Source: JAWVEV01 sp033856535
Lineage (GTDB): Bacteria > Actinomycetota > Thermoleophilia > Miltoncostaeales > Miltoncostaeaceae
Direction of reading: 5' to 3'
NCBI GenBank assembly: GCA_033856535.1
Contig: JAWVEV010000098.1
Span: 3,528 to 67,527 of the forward strand
DNA: 64,000 bases
Below, piece after piece: positions 40,438 through 49,575 of the stretch; within the stretch, counting starts at the first letter, position 1; every line of letters starts with the position of its first letter. The notes under the pieces are model-generated. The model saw only the letters and a list, made by a program, of their open reading frames with translations. It searched no databases and was not told where the DNA came from. Position numbers and translations under genes: made by a program.

Positions 40438-41176
40438 CCTCGAGCTCCAGAGCTGGTTCGACGACGTCGCCGTGCCGGAGGGCACGGTCGACATGCTCGC
40501 GTCCGTGGCGCGCGAGGCCGTCCGGCCGTTCGTCCGCGCCCGCCGGCGCCGCCGGGCGATGGTCGCCGCCGTGGCCACGGCCCTCGCCGCGGCCACCGCG
40601 GCGGTCGCCTACGAGCTGCTCGACGACGACGGCCTCTCGGTGCCGGCCGGCCCGCCGCCGGCCCGGGTCGCACGCCTCGAGTCCCCGCTCCTGTCCAAGC
40701 TGCCGTGGCTCTTCCAGCCCTCGGGCGCGCCGCGGATCGACGAGGTCCCCGAGCAGCCCTCGCTCGCCTTCCCGGCCGGGACGAGCTACGGCGAGGCCGT
40801 GACCCGCCTCTTCGAGACGGTGACCGGCGAGGGCGCCCTGCCCGAGGAGGCGACGCTGGAGCGGGCGCTGCCGGTCGGGGTGGTGGCGGAGCTCGGCGGC
40901 GCGGGCCGGGGCATCCGAATCGACCTCCGCGCCCCGTGGGGCTACGACCTCCCCGCCGGCCGGATCAGCGCCCCCGGGTTCATCGTCGACCCCGGCGTCC
41001 CGGCGGAGCAGATCCGGAAGGTTCTCGCCGGCCTTCAGTCCGGGGCGCTCCCGGTCGGGCGGCTGCCGAAGGGGATCCGGGTGGAGGTCCCGCGGCTGGC
41101 GGCCTGCCAGGTGATGCGCCCGGGCGTCGCGCGGACCCCGTGCCGCCTCGAGCGCGGAGGTGGCGCCGCGCCCTGA
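40430..41176 (+). CDS. Probable anti-sigma factor, single-pass membrane protein
   Basis: 248 residues. Residues 1-40 are a short cytosolic helical part (LQSWFDDVAVPEGTVDMLASVAREAVRPFVRARRRRR). A membrane helix at about 43-62 (MVAAVATALAAATAAVAYELL) follows, then a large outer domain (80-248). The outer domain is homologous to the protein encoded at 39200-39808. Position immediately after the ECF gene, with overlap, is the basis for the anti-sigma call. A canonical zinc HxxxCxxC motif is not present. Confidence 0.75.
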   Translation: MSDLELQSWFDDVAVPEGTVDMLASVAREAVRPFVRARRRRRAMVAAVATALAAATAAVAYELLDDDGLSVPAGPPPARVARLESPLLSKLPWLFQPSGAPRIDEVPEQPSLAFPAGTSYGEAVTRLFETVTGEGALPEEATLERALPVGVVAELGGAGRGIRIDLRAPWGYDLPAGRISAPGFIVDPGVPAEQIRKVLAGLQSGALPVGRLPKGIRVEVPRLAACQVMRPGVARTPCRLERGGGAAP

Positions 41177-41254
41177 TCCCGGTCCGCCCGCATGCCCGTC
41201 GCCGTGCGTCCGCGGGCTGTGAGAAAGTCCGCCGGGCCCGGACCAGGAGGCGAC

Positions 41255-42139
41255 GTGGAGCAGGCCATCGGAGCGGGGCTCGGCTCGTGGCGAGCCGGCC
41301 CCATCGAGTGGAAGCTGCAGTGGATCCTGCGCGTCGCGGTCGCGCTGGAGTTCTTCGGACACGGCATGTTCGGGGTGCTCCGCAAGGAGTCCTGGCTGGC
41401 GTACTACGACGCGCTCGGCATCTCCGCCGACCACGGCCGGATCCTCATGCCGATCACCGGCGCGGTGGACATCACTCTCGGCGTCATCGTCCTGCTCCGC
41501 CCGACGCGGGCGCTGATCGGCTACATGGCCGTCTGGGGGCTCTTCACCGCGTCGCTGCGGCCGCTGGCCGGCCAGGGCATCTGGGAGACGATCGAGCGCT
41601 CGTACAACTACGGCGTCCCGCTGTCGCTGCTGCTGCTCTACGGCCTGGGCCGGACCCCCGCCGCGTGGATCGAGCGGGTCCGCGAGGTGCCGCGGCTGAC
41701 GCGTGGGCGGGCGGCGGCCTTCTTCCGGGGGTTCCAGTGGATCATCGGCCTGTACCTGATCGGACACGGCGGGCTGGGGCTCTTCACCGACAAGCCCCTG
41801 CTGATCCAGCTCTACGACTCGGTCGGGCTGACCTCGCTGGTCGATGACCCGAGCTCGCTCAACACCTACGTCGGCCTGTTCGAGATCGGGCTCGGCGCCC
41901 TGGTCCTGATCGTCCCGGCGACGTCGCTGCTGCTGTTCGTGCTCGCCTACAAGCTCGGCACGGAGTTCCTGCACGTGACGGCCGGCATCTACGGTTCGCC
42001 GCTCGAGGTGATCGAGCGGGCCGGCTGCTACGCCGCCCCGATCGGCGCGGTCATCTGCAAGCGGATCGCCCAGGGCGAGGACCAGAGGTCCGGCGCGTCG
42101 CGCCGGACCGAGATCGAGGGGCCGGCGGCGACCGCCTAG
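41255..42139 (+). CDS. DoxX-like multi-pass membrane protein
   Basis: 294 residues with about seven membrane segments. LQWILRVAVALEFFGHGMFGVLRKESWLAYYDALGIS and a second similar block (FQWIIGLYLIGHGGLGLFTDKPLLIQLYDSVGL) look like an internal duplication of a DoxX-type unit. GTG 41255 has AGGAGG 5 nt upstream and is preferred over the 41192 start. DoxX proteins are linked to redox or quinone chemistry, but the function here is unknown. It converges on the DUF72 gene with a CTAG overlap. Confidence 0.78.
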   Translation: MEQAIGAGLGSWRAGPIEWKLQWILRVAVALEFFGHGMFGVLRKESWLAYYDALGISADHGRILMPITGAVDITLGVIVLLRPTRALIGYMAVWGLFTASLRPLAGQGIWETIERSYNYGVPLSLLLLYGLGRTPAAWIERVREVPRLTRGRAAAFFRGFQWIIGLYLIGHGGLGLFTDKPLLIQLYDSVGLTSLVDDPSSLNTYVGLFEIGLGALVLIVPATSLLLFVLAYKLGTEFLHVTAGIYGSPLEVIERAGCYAAPIGAVICKRIAQGEDQRSGASRRTEIEGPAATA

Positions 42140-43038
42140 GTCCGAGCGCTCCTGGCCTCCAGGAGCTCCCGGAACTGGGCCGCGCTGCGCAGGGCGTGGT
42201 CCTTGGCGTTATTGTTGAAGACCACGGCGACCTCCTGGGCGTGCTCCGCCAGGTCGAGCACCGGGTCGATCCACTCCTCGAGCTCGGCCTCGCTGTAGAG
42301 GTGATCGAAGCGCTCGGCCACGGTCTTGCCGGTGGTCCAGGTGGCGGCGTTGCGCCCGTGCAGGCGCACGTAGGCCAGCGCGTCGGAGGTGCGCTCGACG
42401 ATCGGCGGCATGGCGCTGGCCACGTCCAGGCGCGGCGCGTCCACGCAGACCCAGGCCGCGTCGTGCTCGCCGAGGAGCTCGGCCGCCGCCGCGCGCGCCT
42501 CGGGCTCGGCCCACGAGCGGTGGCGGAACTCGACCGCCGCCCGGGCCGGGCGCAGCCGGGAGATGATGCGCGCCAGCTCGGCGCGCTGCGCCTCGCCGGC
42601 GACCACGTACGGCGGCAGCTGGACCAGGATCGCGCCGAGCTTGTCACCGAGCGGGCCGCAGGCCTCCAGCAGGCTGTCGATGACCGCGTCGCGCATCTCG
42701 CGGGACGGGCGCCGGATGCGGCCGCGCTTGTCGAACGAGGCCGGCAGGTCGCGCAGCGCCGGCGGCAGGCGGCCCGGCTCGCTCGGGTGGCCCGAGATCA
42801 CCTGGTGGGCCTTCACGTGGAAGCGGAAGCCCGGCGGCGTGCGCTCGGCCCAGTTGGCGACCGTCTGGACCGTCGGCAGCGCGTAGAAGCTGGAGTTGAC
42901 CTCCACCATCGGGAAGCGCTCGGCGTAGTAGCGCAGGCGCCCCTCGGCGTCGTCCTTCACCTCCGGCGGATACCAGCCCGCCCTGATGAACTCGGGGTCG
43001 GTCCAGGACGCGGTGCCGACGCGGGCCCGCGCGAGGAT
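42136..43038 (-). CDS. DUF72 family protein
   Basis: About 300 residues, a TIM-barrel-like DUF72 (YecE) protein: VEVNSSFYALP, FRFHVKAHQVISGH, AILVQLPPYV, AAVEFRHRSWAE, YVRLHGRNAATW and FNNNAKDHALRSA. The conserved N-terminal strand VGTASWTDPEFIRAGWYPPE lies upstream of the first standard start (GTG 42960). The frame there has no ATG, GTG, TTG or CTG. ATC at 43038, giving ILARARVGTASW, is the best-placed candidate, so the 5' end is tentative. The 11-nt gap to ccmH suggests cotranscription. DUF72 function is unknown. Confidence 0.82.
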   Translation of the reverse strand: MLARARVGTASWTDPEFIRAGWYPPEVKDDAEGRLRYYAERFPMVEVNSSFYALPTVQTVANWAERTPPGFRFHVKAHQVISGHPSEPGRLPPALRDLPASFDKRGRIRRPSREMRDAVIDSLLEACGPLGDKLGAILVQLPPYVVAGEAQRAELARIISRLRPARAAVEFRHRSWAEPEARAAAAELLGEHDAAWVCVDAPRLDVASAMPPIVERTSDALAYVRLHGRNAATWTTGKTVAERFDHLYSEAELEEWIDPVLDLAEHAQEVAVVFNNNAKDHALRSAAQFRELLEARSART

Positions 43039-43048
43039 CGGGGCGGGC

Positions 43049-43507
43049 TCAGACGTCGCCGTGCCCGTGCCGGCGCAGCTCCACGTCCAGCGCGCGCGCC
43101 TCGTCGTCGGTCGGCTCGCGCGGCGCGGGCCCCTCGGCCCGCGGCCGGCGCGCCCAGGCCCGGGTCACGATCGGGATCGCGATCAGGCCGGCGGCCACCA
43201 GCAGCCCCGGCACGATCCAGGCGATCAGGTCGAAGCCCTTCTTCGGCGGCGTCGTGAGCACGCCCTCGCCGAACTCGTCCACCAGCCCGTCGATGATCCG
43301 CTGCTTGTCCCAGCCGCGGTCGATCCGCTCGGCGATGTACGCCTTCATGCGGACCGCGATCGGCGCGTTGGAGACGTCGAGCGGCGTATTGCAGGTCGGG
43401 CAGCGCACCTCGCGCGCGACCTGGTTCACCGTCAGCGCCGAGGCCAGCGCCGGGGCGGCGAGGAGCAGCGCGAGCGCGACGAGCACCGCGCGGACCGCGC
43501 GGCTCAC
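43049..43507 (-). CDS. ccmH: Cytochrome c biogenesis protein CcmH-like
   Basis: 152 residues. A signal segment (VLVALALLLAAPALASA) is followed by the CcmH haem-handling motif VRCPTCNTPLDVSNAP (CPTC near 38), helices IAVRMKAYIAERIDRGWDKQRIIDGLVDEFGEGVL, a membrane helix (WIVPGLLVAAGLIAIPIV) and a charged cytosolic tail. It reduces the apocytochrome haem-binding site. The GTG overlaps the ccmG stop by 4 nt. Other ccm genes are not in the window. Confidence 0.9.
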   Translation of the reverse strand: MSRAVRAVLVALALLLAAPALASALTVNQVAREVRCPTCNTPLDVSNAPIAVRMKAYIAERIDRGWDKQRIIDGLVDEFGEGVLTTPPKKGFDLIAWIVPGLLVAAGLIAIPIVTRAWARRPRAEGPAPREPTDDEARALDVELRRHGHGDV

Positions 43508-44130
43508 GCGGGCGCCTTCGCAGGAGGGGCGCCGATGTCGTCCAGGAGCCGGATCATCTCGTCGGCCCGCCGCACCTCGCCGATCTGGCGGTAGGCGATC
43601 CGCCCCTGCGGGTCGATCACGTAGGTCTCGGGCACGCCGGTCATCTGGAACTTGCCCCACGCGTCGTCGGAGCGGTCGCGCACCGTCGGGTAGCTCAGGT
43701 CGAACTCGTCCCAGAAGCCGCGCGCGTCGTCGCTGACGTCGCGCACGTCGATCCCGAGCACCACCACCTTGTCCTTCCCGCTCACCCGGTAGTGGCGGGC
43801 GACCTCGTCGAGCACCGGCGCCTCGGTCTCGCAGGGGGTGCACCACGACGCCCAGAGGTTGACCACGACGGTGCGTCCGCGCAGGTCGGCCAGGCTCACC
43901 TGCGATCCGACCGGGCCGATGCCATCGCCGGTCACGAGCACGGGAAGCGTCAGCTCGGGCGCCGGGGGGCGCTCGCCGGCGGCGAGGGCGTCGCGGATGC
44001 TGGTGTCGACGCCCTTGTTGAGCAGGCCGACGACCAGGAGGGCGATCACGGCCACCACGGCCACGACGGCGGCGATCGGCCCCGCGAGGCGGCGGCGCTC
44101 GCGCGGGGGCGGTGAGGGGTCGGGCGTCAC
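43504..44130 (-). CDS. ccmG: Thiol-disulfide oxidoreductase, CcmG/ResA/TlpA type
   Basis: 208 residues. An N-terminal membrane anchor (IAAVVAVVAVIALLVVGLL) is followed by a thioredoxin fold outside the membrane, with active site NLWASWCTPCETEAP (WCTPC) and the cis-Pro segment GVPETYVIDPQG. It works with CcmH to keep cytochrome c cysteines reduced. It sits 57 nt downstream of trpC on the same strand, probably reading through from the trp genes. Confidence 0.92.
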   Translation of the reverse strand: MTPDPSPPPRERRRLAGPIAAVVAVVAVIALLVVGLLNKGVDTSIRDALAAGERPPAPELTLPVLVTGDGIGPVGSQVSLADLRGRTVVVNLWASWCTPCETEAPVLDEVARHYRVSGKDKVVVLGIDVRDVSDDARGFWDEFDLSYPTVRDRSDDAWGKFQMTGVPETYVIDPQGRIAYRQIGEVRRADEMIRLLDDIGAPPAKAPA

Positions 44131-44187
44131 TCCGCGCCCGATGGTAGCCGCCGGCCGGCGGCCGGAGCGCGCGCGGCCGGGGCGGCC

Positions 44188-44967
44188 CTACCCGCCCATG
44201 AGGGCCCGAATGGCCTGACCGGGGTCGTCCGCGCCCATCAGCGCCTCACCGACCAGGATCGCGTCGATCCCGGCCTCCTCGAGCGCCTCGACGTCCTCGT
44301 GGCGGGTGATGCCCGACTCGGCCACGACCACGGTGCCGGCCGGGACGTCGGACAGCAGCCGGAAGGTGGTGTCCAGGTCGACCTCGAGGCTGTGCAGGTT
44401 CCGGTTGTTGATCCCGATGACCTCGACGCCGGCGTCGACCGCCTTCTCCATCTCGTTCTCGTCGTGGACCTCGACCAGGCAGTCCATGCCGAGCTCGCCG
44501 GCGAGCGCCGCGAGCCGGGCCAGGCGCTTCCGCTTGAGCGCGGCCACGATCAGGAGCACGGCGTCGGCGCCGGCCACCCGGGCCTCGAGCAGCTGGTACT
44601 CGTCGACCATGAAGTCCTTGCGCAGCAGCGGCAGCGTCGTCGCGCGGCGCGCCTCCACCAGGTCCTCGAGGCTGCCGCCGAACCAGTTCGGCTCGGTCAG
44701 GACCGAGCAGGCGCGCGCGCCGCCGGCGTCGTAGGCGGTGATGATCTCCGTGACGCCGGCGCCCGGCCGGATCGGGCCGCGCGAGGGGCTGGAGCGCTTC
44801 ATCTCCGCGATCAGCGAGATGCCCTCGTCGACCAGCGCCTCGGAGAAGGGGCGGCTGCGGCGCGACGGTCCCAGCCGGCGCTCCAGGTCGGCGGCCGGCA
44901 CGTCCTGCTTGCGCCGAGCCAGCTCGGCCTCGGTGCGCTCGACGACGGTCTCGAGGAAGGTGGCCAC
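44188..44967 (-). CDS. trpC: Indole-3-glycerol phosphate synthase
   Basis: 259 residues, a single-function TrpC. IAEMKRSSPSRGPIRPG, LTEPNWFGGSLEDL, LLRKDFMVDEYQ, INNRNLHSLEVDL and VVAESGITRHEDV are family motifs with the catalytic Lys and Glu residues. It cyclises CdRP to indole-3-glycerol phosphate in tryptophan synthesis. GTG 44967 gives the start ATFLETVVERTEAELA, 14 nt after trpD. trpF, trpB and trpA are not in the window. Confidence 0.95.
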   Translation of the reverse strand: MATFLETVVERTEAELARRKQDVPAADLERRLGPSRRSRPFSEALVDEGISLIAEMKRSSPSRGPIRPGAGVTEIITAYDAGGARACSVLTEPNWFGGSLEDLVEARRATTLPLLRKDFMVDEYQLLEARVAGADAVLLIVAALKRKRLARLAALAGELGMDCLVEVHDENEMEKAVDAGVEVIGINNRNLHSLEVDLDTTFRLLSDVPAGTVVVAESGITRHEDVEALEEAGIDAILVGEALMGADDPGQAIRALMGG

Positions 44968-44981
44968 CGGAGTCGCCGAGT

Positions 44982-46016
44982 CTAGCCCGCGGCCGCCAGC
45001 CGGCGGGTGGTCGCGACGAACGCGGCCAGGCGATCCCGGGCGGCCCCGGTGTCGATGCTCTCCTCGGCGACCGGGATCCCGTCGGCCAGGCTCTCCGCCC
45101 GTCCGGCGAGCCAGATGGCCGCGGCGGCGTTCAGCACCACCACGTCGCGGGCGGGGCCGCGGGTGCCGGCGAGCACCGACTCCACGACCGCCGCGTTCTG
45201 GGCGGGGTCGCCGCCGACGATCGCGCCCTCCGCGGGCGGGGCGAAGCCGAGCTCGGCCGGGTCGACCACCGTGGCGGTCACGACCGATCCCTGCACGTCC
45301 ATCACGTCGGTCGGGGCGCCGGTCGAGATCTCGTCCATCCGGTCGCGCCCCGAGACCACCAGCGCCCGCTCGCAGCCGAGCTCGGCCAGCGCGGTCGCCA
45401 TGCGCTCGATGTAGGTGTTGTCGGCGACCCCGAGCAGCTGGCGGGGCGCGCCGGCCGGGTTCGTGAGCGGGCCGAGCAGGTTGAAGATCGTGCGCACACC
45501 GAGCGCCCGGCGCACCGGCACGATGTGCTTGAAGGCCGGGTGGTGGGCCGGCGCGAACATGAAGCCCAGGCCGGTCTCCTCCAGGCAGCGCGCGACCGCG
45601 TCCGGATCGAGGTCGATCCGCGCGCCGAGCGCCTCGAGCACGTCGGCGCTGCCGCACTTGGAGGTCGCCGAGCGGTTGCCGTGCTTGGCCACCGCCACGC
45701 CGGCGCCGGCCACCACGAAGGTGGACGTCGTCGAGATGTTGAAGGTGGAGCGCCCGCCGCCGGTGCCGCAGGTGTCGATGCACAAACCCTCGGGCGGGTG
45801 CACCCGCTCGGCGTGGGCGCGGACGGTCTGGGCCAGGCCGGCCAGCTCTGCCGCGCTCTCCCCTTTGGCCCTCAGCGCGATCAGGAAGCCGGCGGTCTGG
45901 GCCTCGCCGGCCTCGCCGGACATGACCGCCTCGAGCGCCGTCGCGGCGCCCTCGCGACCGATGTCCTCGCCGGCCAGGAGCCGGTCGATCGCCTCGGAAA
46001 GGACCTCGGTGGGCAC
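44982..46016 (-). CDS. trpD: Anthranilate phosphoribosyltransferase
   Basis: 344 residues. DTCGTGGGRSTFNIST, VAKHGNRSATSKCGSADVLEALG, FAPAHHPAFKHIVPVRRALGVRTIFNLLGPLTNPA and GRDRMDEIS are the PRPP and anthranilate binding signatures. It adds the phosphoribosyl group to anthranilate. The GTG start at 46016 follows the trpG stop by 3 nt. Confidence 0.96.
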   Translation of the reverse strand: MPTEVLSEAIDRLLAGEDIGREGAATALEAVMSGEAGEAQTAGFLIALRAKGESAAELAGLAQTVRAHAERVHPPEGLCIDTCGTGGGRSTFNISTTSTFVVAGAGVAVAKHGNRSATSKCGSADVLEALGARIDLDPDAVARCLEETGLGFMFAPAHHPAFKHIVPVRRALGVRTIFNLLGPLTNPAGAPRQLLGVADNTYIERMATALAELGCERALVVSGRDRMDEISTGAPTDVMDVQGSVVTATVVDPAELGFAPPAEGAIVGGDPAQNAAVVESVLAGTRGPARDVVVLNAAAAIWLAGRAESLADGIPVAEESIDTGAARDRLAAFVATTRRLAAAG

Positions 46017-46019
46017 CCT

Positions 46020-46592
46020 CTAGACCTCCAGGGCCAGGAAGTTGGCGAGCAGGGCCTTGCCCGAGCCGGTCAGGATCGATTCGGGGTGGAACTGGACGCC
46101 CTCGACGGGGTACGACCGGTGGCGGACGCCCATGACGACGTCCCCGTCGCACCAGGCGGTCACCTCGAGCTCCGGCGGGACGTCGGCCTCGACCACCAGC
46201 GAGTGGTAGCGGGTGGCGATCATCGGGCTCTCGAGGCCGGCGAAGACGCTCCGGCCGTCGTGGTGGATCTCGCTGGTCTTGCCGTGCACCGGCTCGCGGC
46301 CGCGCACCACGCGCCCGCCGAAGGCCTGGCCGATGGCCTGGTGGCCCAGGCAGACGCCGAGGATCGGGACCTCGCCGGCGAGCGCGGTGATCGCCTCCAG
46401 CGAGATGCCGGCGTCGTCGGGCGTCTTCGGGCCCGGCGAGACGACCAGGTGGGTCGGCTCCAGGCGGCGCACGCCGGCCACGTCGATCGCGTCGTGCCGG
46501 TGCACGATCACCTCGGCGCCCAGCTCCCCCAGGTACTGGACCAGGTTGTAGGTGAAGCTGTCGTAGTTGTCGATGAGGACGACGCGCGCCAC
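46020..46592 (-). CDS. trpG: Anthranilate synthase glutaminase subunit
   Basis: 190 residues, a class I glutamine amidotransferase. The NYDSFTYNLVQYLGELG start, PGPKTPDDAG, nucleophile Cys in VCLGHQAIG and catalytic His/Glu in VQFHPESIL are all present. It supplies ammonia to TrpE, and may also serve PabB in folate synthesis. It is separated from trpE by 2 nt. Confidence 0.95.
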   Translation of the reverse strand: MARVVLIDNYDSFTYNLVQYLGELGAEVIVHRHDAIDVAGVRRLEPTHLVVSPGPKTPDDAGISLEAITALAGEVPILGVCLGHQAIGQAFGGRVVRGREPVHGKTSEIHHDGRSVFAGLESPMIATRYHSLVVEADVPPELEVTAWCDGDVVMGVRHRSYPVEGVQFHPESILTGSGKALLANFLALEV

Positions 46593-46594
46593 GG

Positions 46595-48142
46595 CTACCA
46601 GTCCGGCTCCGCGGCGGCGACCTCGATCGCGCGAAAGAGGGCGCGGGCCTTGTTCTGGGTCTCCTCGTACTCGGTGGCGGGCACCGAGTCGGCCACGATG
46701 CCGGCGCCGGCCTGCACGTGCACCACGCGGTCGCGGCAGACGATCGTCCGGATCGTGATGCAGGTGTTGAGCGAGCCGTCGAAGCCGAAGTAGCCGACCG
46801 CGCCGCCGTAGGGGCCGCGCCGGGTGGGCTCGAGCTCGTCGATGATCTCCATCGCGCGGACCTTCGGCGCGCCCGACAGGGTCCCCGCCGGGAAGGTGGC
46901 GCGCAGCGCATCGGCGCCGGTGCGGCCCGCAGCCAGCCGGCCGACCACCGAGCTCTCGATGTGCATGACGTGGCTGTATTGCTGCACGTCCATCAGGTCG
47001 CGCACCCGGACCGTGCCGATCGTGGAGACCCGGCCCAGGTCGTTGCGGCCCAGGTCGACCAGCATCACGTGCTCGGCGCGCTCCTTCGGGTCGGCGAGCA
47101 GCTCGAGCCGCAGGCGCTCGTCCTCCTCGTCGCTGCCGCCGCGCGGGCGGCTGCCGGCGATCGGCCGCATCTCGAGGTTCCCGTCCTCGACCTTCACGAG
47201 CATCTCGGGCGAGGAGCCCACCAGGGTCACCTCGTCGGTCTCGAGGAAGAAGAGGTACGGCGACGGGTTGACCGTGCGAAGGCCGCGGTAGACCGCGAAC
47301 GGGTCGAGGCTCATCGGCGCCGAGAAGCGTTGCGAGGGGACGACCTGGAAGGCGTCGCCGGCGTGGATGTACTCGCGGGCCCGCTCGACCGCCGCCTCGA
47401 ACTCGGGGCGGGTGAAGTTGCTCGTGACCGGCCCGATCACCGGGTCGCCCTCGGGCGCCGGCGGGCGCGGCACCGGCCCGGCGAGCCGCTCCTTGAGCTC
47501 GGCGATCGTCGCCACCGCGCGCCAGTAGGCGGCCTCGACGTCGGTGTCGGGGTCGAGGGCGCAGGGCGCGACGATCGTGAGCGAGCGGCGCAGGTGGTCG
47601 AACAGCACGACCGGGCCGGTGATCATGGCCTCGAGGTCCGGCAGGCCCAGGTCGTCGCGCGGCGGGTTCGGCAGGCGCTCCACCCGGCGCACCAGGTCGT
47701 AGCCGAAGTAGCCCACCGACCCGCCCCAGAAGGCGACCGGCTCGGCGGGCGGGCGCATGCCGACGGCCTCGACCACCGCCTCGACCGCGCCGAAGGGGTC
47801 GGCGGCGTCCAGCTCGGTCCGGGCGCCGTCGGCGGCGGTCATCACCAGCGCGTCGCCGCGGCCGTGGATGACGGCCTGCGGGCGCACGCCGATCATCGAG
47901 TATCGGCCCAGGCGTTGGCCCTGCTCGGTGGACTCCAGGAGGAAGGCCGGCCCGCCGTCGCGCAGCTTCAGGAAGGCGCTGACCGGGGTCTCGCAGTCGG
48001 CCAGGTAGGTGTGGACCAGCGGCACCTGGCCGCCGCTTCCGGCGAGTCGGCGCACCTCATCGACCCTCGGCGACACGGGCAGCGCGGGGCGACCGTCCCC
48101 GCGGGTCGGGCGGGGCGGGACCTCCAGGCGCAGGTCGGTCAC
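46595..48142 (-). CDS. trpE: Anthranilate synthase component I
   Basis: 515 residues. It converts chorismate to anthranilate with TrpG. The N-terminal regulatory LLES element ([20 protein letters not shown]) suggests Trp feedback. The chorismate-binding C-terminal half has [57 protein letters not shown] and [25 protein letters not shown] 48142 overlaps the hisIE stop by 4 nt. There is therefore no room for a trp leader peptide or attenuator at this point. Confidence 0.95.
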   Translation of the reverse strand: MTDLRLEVPPRPTRGDGRPALPVSPRVDEVRRLAGSGGQVPLVHTYLADCETPVSAFLKLRDGGPAFLLESTEQGQRLGRYSMIGVRPQAVIHGRGDALVMTAADGARTELDAADPFGAVEAVVEAVGMRPPAEPVAFWGGSVGYFGYDLVRRVERLPNPPRDDLGLPDLEAMITGPVVLFDHLRRSLTIVAPCALDPDTDVEAAYWRAVATIAELKERLAGPVPRPPAPEGDPVIGPVTSNFTRPEFEAAVERAREYIHAGDAFQVVPSQRFSAPMSLDPFAVYRGLRTVNPSPYLFFLETDEVTLVGSSPEMLVKVEDGNLEMRPIAGSRPRGGSDEEDERLRLELLADPKERAEHVMLVDLGRNDLGRVSTIGTVRVRDLMDVQQYSHVMHIESSVVGRLAAGRTGADALRATFPAGTLSGAPKVRAMEIIDELEPTRRGPYGGAVGYFGFDGSLNTCITIRTIVCRDRVVHVQAGAGIVADSVPATEYEETQNKARALFRAIEVAAAEPDW

Positions 48143-48813
48143 GCCGCTCCGCGCGGTTCCGCGGCCGCGGCCGGGCGGCGGCGGCCCGCCAGCACGTCGG
48201 CCACCTCCTCGGCGCGCACCCCGCTCGCGCGCCACAGCACCGCCAGGTGGAAGAGCAGGTCGGCGCTCTCCTCGACGACGCGGTCGCGCTCGGCTCCCTT
48301 GGCCGCGATCGCGACCTCGGTCGCCTCCTCCCCCACCTTCTTGCAGACCGTGTCGATGCCCTTGGCGAGCAGGCGGGCGGTGTACGACGCGTCGGGGTCG
48401 GCCGCCGCGGCGCGGTCGGCGATCACCGCCTCGAGGTCCCCGAGCGCGGCGAAGGTCTCGGGATCGGCGCCCGAGAGCGGCTCGTGGAAGCAGGTCTCGG
48501 CGCCGGTGTGGCAGGCCACGCCGGTCTGATCGACGGTCACGAGCAGCGCGTCGGCGTCGCAGTCGAGCGCCACCGAGCGCACGGCCTGCGTGTTCCCGCT
48601 GGTCGCGCCCTTGCGCCACAGCTCCTGCCGGGAGCGGCTCCAGAACCAGGTCTCGCGACGCTCCAGGGTCAGCTCCAGCGAGGCGCGGCTCATCCAGGCG
48701 AGCGTGAGCACGCGGCCGGTGGTCGCGTCCTGCACCACCGCGGGGACCAGCCCGTCGGGCCCGAAGCGGACCCGGTCGAGCAGATCGGTCGGCGCGGCCT
48801 CGCCTTCGGCCAT
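48139..48813 (-). CDS. hisI: Bifunctional phosphoribosyl-AMP cyclohydrolase/phosphoribosyl-ATP pyrophosphatase
   Basis: 224 residues. The N-terminal HisI domain ([45 protein letters not shown] with zinc Cys) is fused to a C-terminal HisE domain ([30 protein letters not shown]). Together they carry out steps 2 and 3 of histidine synthesis. It shares one base with the deoC stop and overlaps trpE, so his, trp and deo functions are locked in one transcript. The rest of the his genes lie elsewhere. Confidence 0.95.
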   Translation of the reverse strand: MAEGEAAPTDLLDRVRFGPDGLVPAVVQDATTGRVLTLAWMSRASLELTLERRETWFWSRSRQELWRKGATSGNTQAVRSVALDCDADALLVTVDQTGVACHTGAETCFHEPLSGADPETFAALGDLEAVIADRAAAADPDASYTARLLAKGIDTVCKKVGEEATEVAIAAKGAERDRVVEESADLLFHLAVLWRASGVRAEEVADVLAGRRRPAAAAEPRGAA

Positions 48814-49508
48814 CAGGAGCCGCTCAGCGCGGCCAGCTCGCGCATGACGCCGACGGCCGACGAGGTGCCGACCCTGGCGGCTCCCGCGCCGACCATCGCC
48901 TGCACGTCCCCGAGCGTCCGCACCCCGCCGGCGGCCTTGACGCCGACCGACTCGGGCAGGGCGTCGCGCATCAGCTCGACGTCGGGCACGGTGGCCACGG
49001 TGCCCACGCCGGTGCAGGTCTTGGCGAAGTCCGCGCCGCTGTCGGTCACGATCTTGCAGGCGAGGCGCTTGAGCTTGTCGTCGAGCAGGGGGGCCTCGAT
49101 GATGACCTTGATGAGCACGTCGCCGCGCGCGACGTTCACCGCGCGCGAGCGGACCGCCCGGACCAGGGCGACGAGCTCGTCGCGCACGGCGCGGAAGTCG
49201 CCGGCGAGCATCGCGGAGTAGTTCATGACCACATCGAGCTCATCGGCGCCCTCGGCCACGGCCTGCTCGGCCTCGCGGACCTTCGCGGCCGTCGACTGCC
49301 GCCCGCCGGGGAAGTCGATCACCGAGCAGACCTTCACGTCGCAGCCGTGCAGGCGCTCGGCCATGAGCGGCACGAAGTGGGGATACGAGCAGAGCGCCGC
49401 GAAGTGGTGCTCGAGCGACTCCGCGCAGGCCCGCTCGATGTCCGCCTCGGTGATCCCCGGCGCGAGCGCCGTGTGGTCCAGCGTCTTGGTGAGGTCCTCG
49501 GGCCGCAT
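48813..49508 (-). CDS. deoC: Deoxyribose-phosphate aldolase
   Basis: 231 residues, a class I aldolase TIM barrel. [21 protein letters not shown] start, [31 protein letters not shown] with the catalytic Lys, and [17 protein letters not shown] with the second active Lys. It cleaves deoxyribose 5-phosphate from nucleoside salvage. It is the first gene of the leftward deoC-his-trp run and is divergent from fpg with only 67 bp between them. Confidence 0.95.
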   Translation of the reverse strand: MRPEDLTKTLDHTALAPGITEADIERACAESLEHHFAALCSYPHFVPLMAERLHGCDVKVCSVIDFPGGRQSTAAKVREAEQAVAEGADELDVVMNYSAMLAGDFRAVRDELVALVRAVRSRAVNVARGDVLIKVIIEAPLLDDKLKRLACKIVTDSGADFAKTCTGVGTVATVPDVELMRDALPESVGVKAAGGVRTLGDVQAMVGAGAARVGTSSAVGVMRELAALSGS

Positions 49509-49575
49509 CAGCGACGCGCGGCGCGGAGGGTCCGGATCATCCGGGCGAGTATAGCGAGGGGTCGGAGGCCGCCCC

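Noticed and set aside
48139..48160. A possible trp attenuator before trpE
   Set aside because: trpE overlaps hisIE by 4 nt, so there is no leader peptide or hairpin space.
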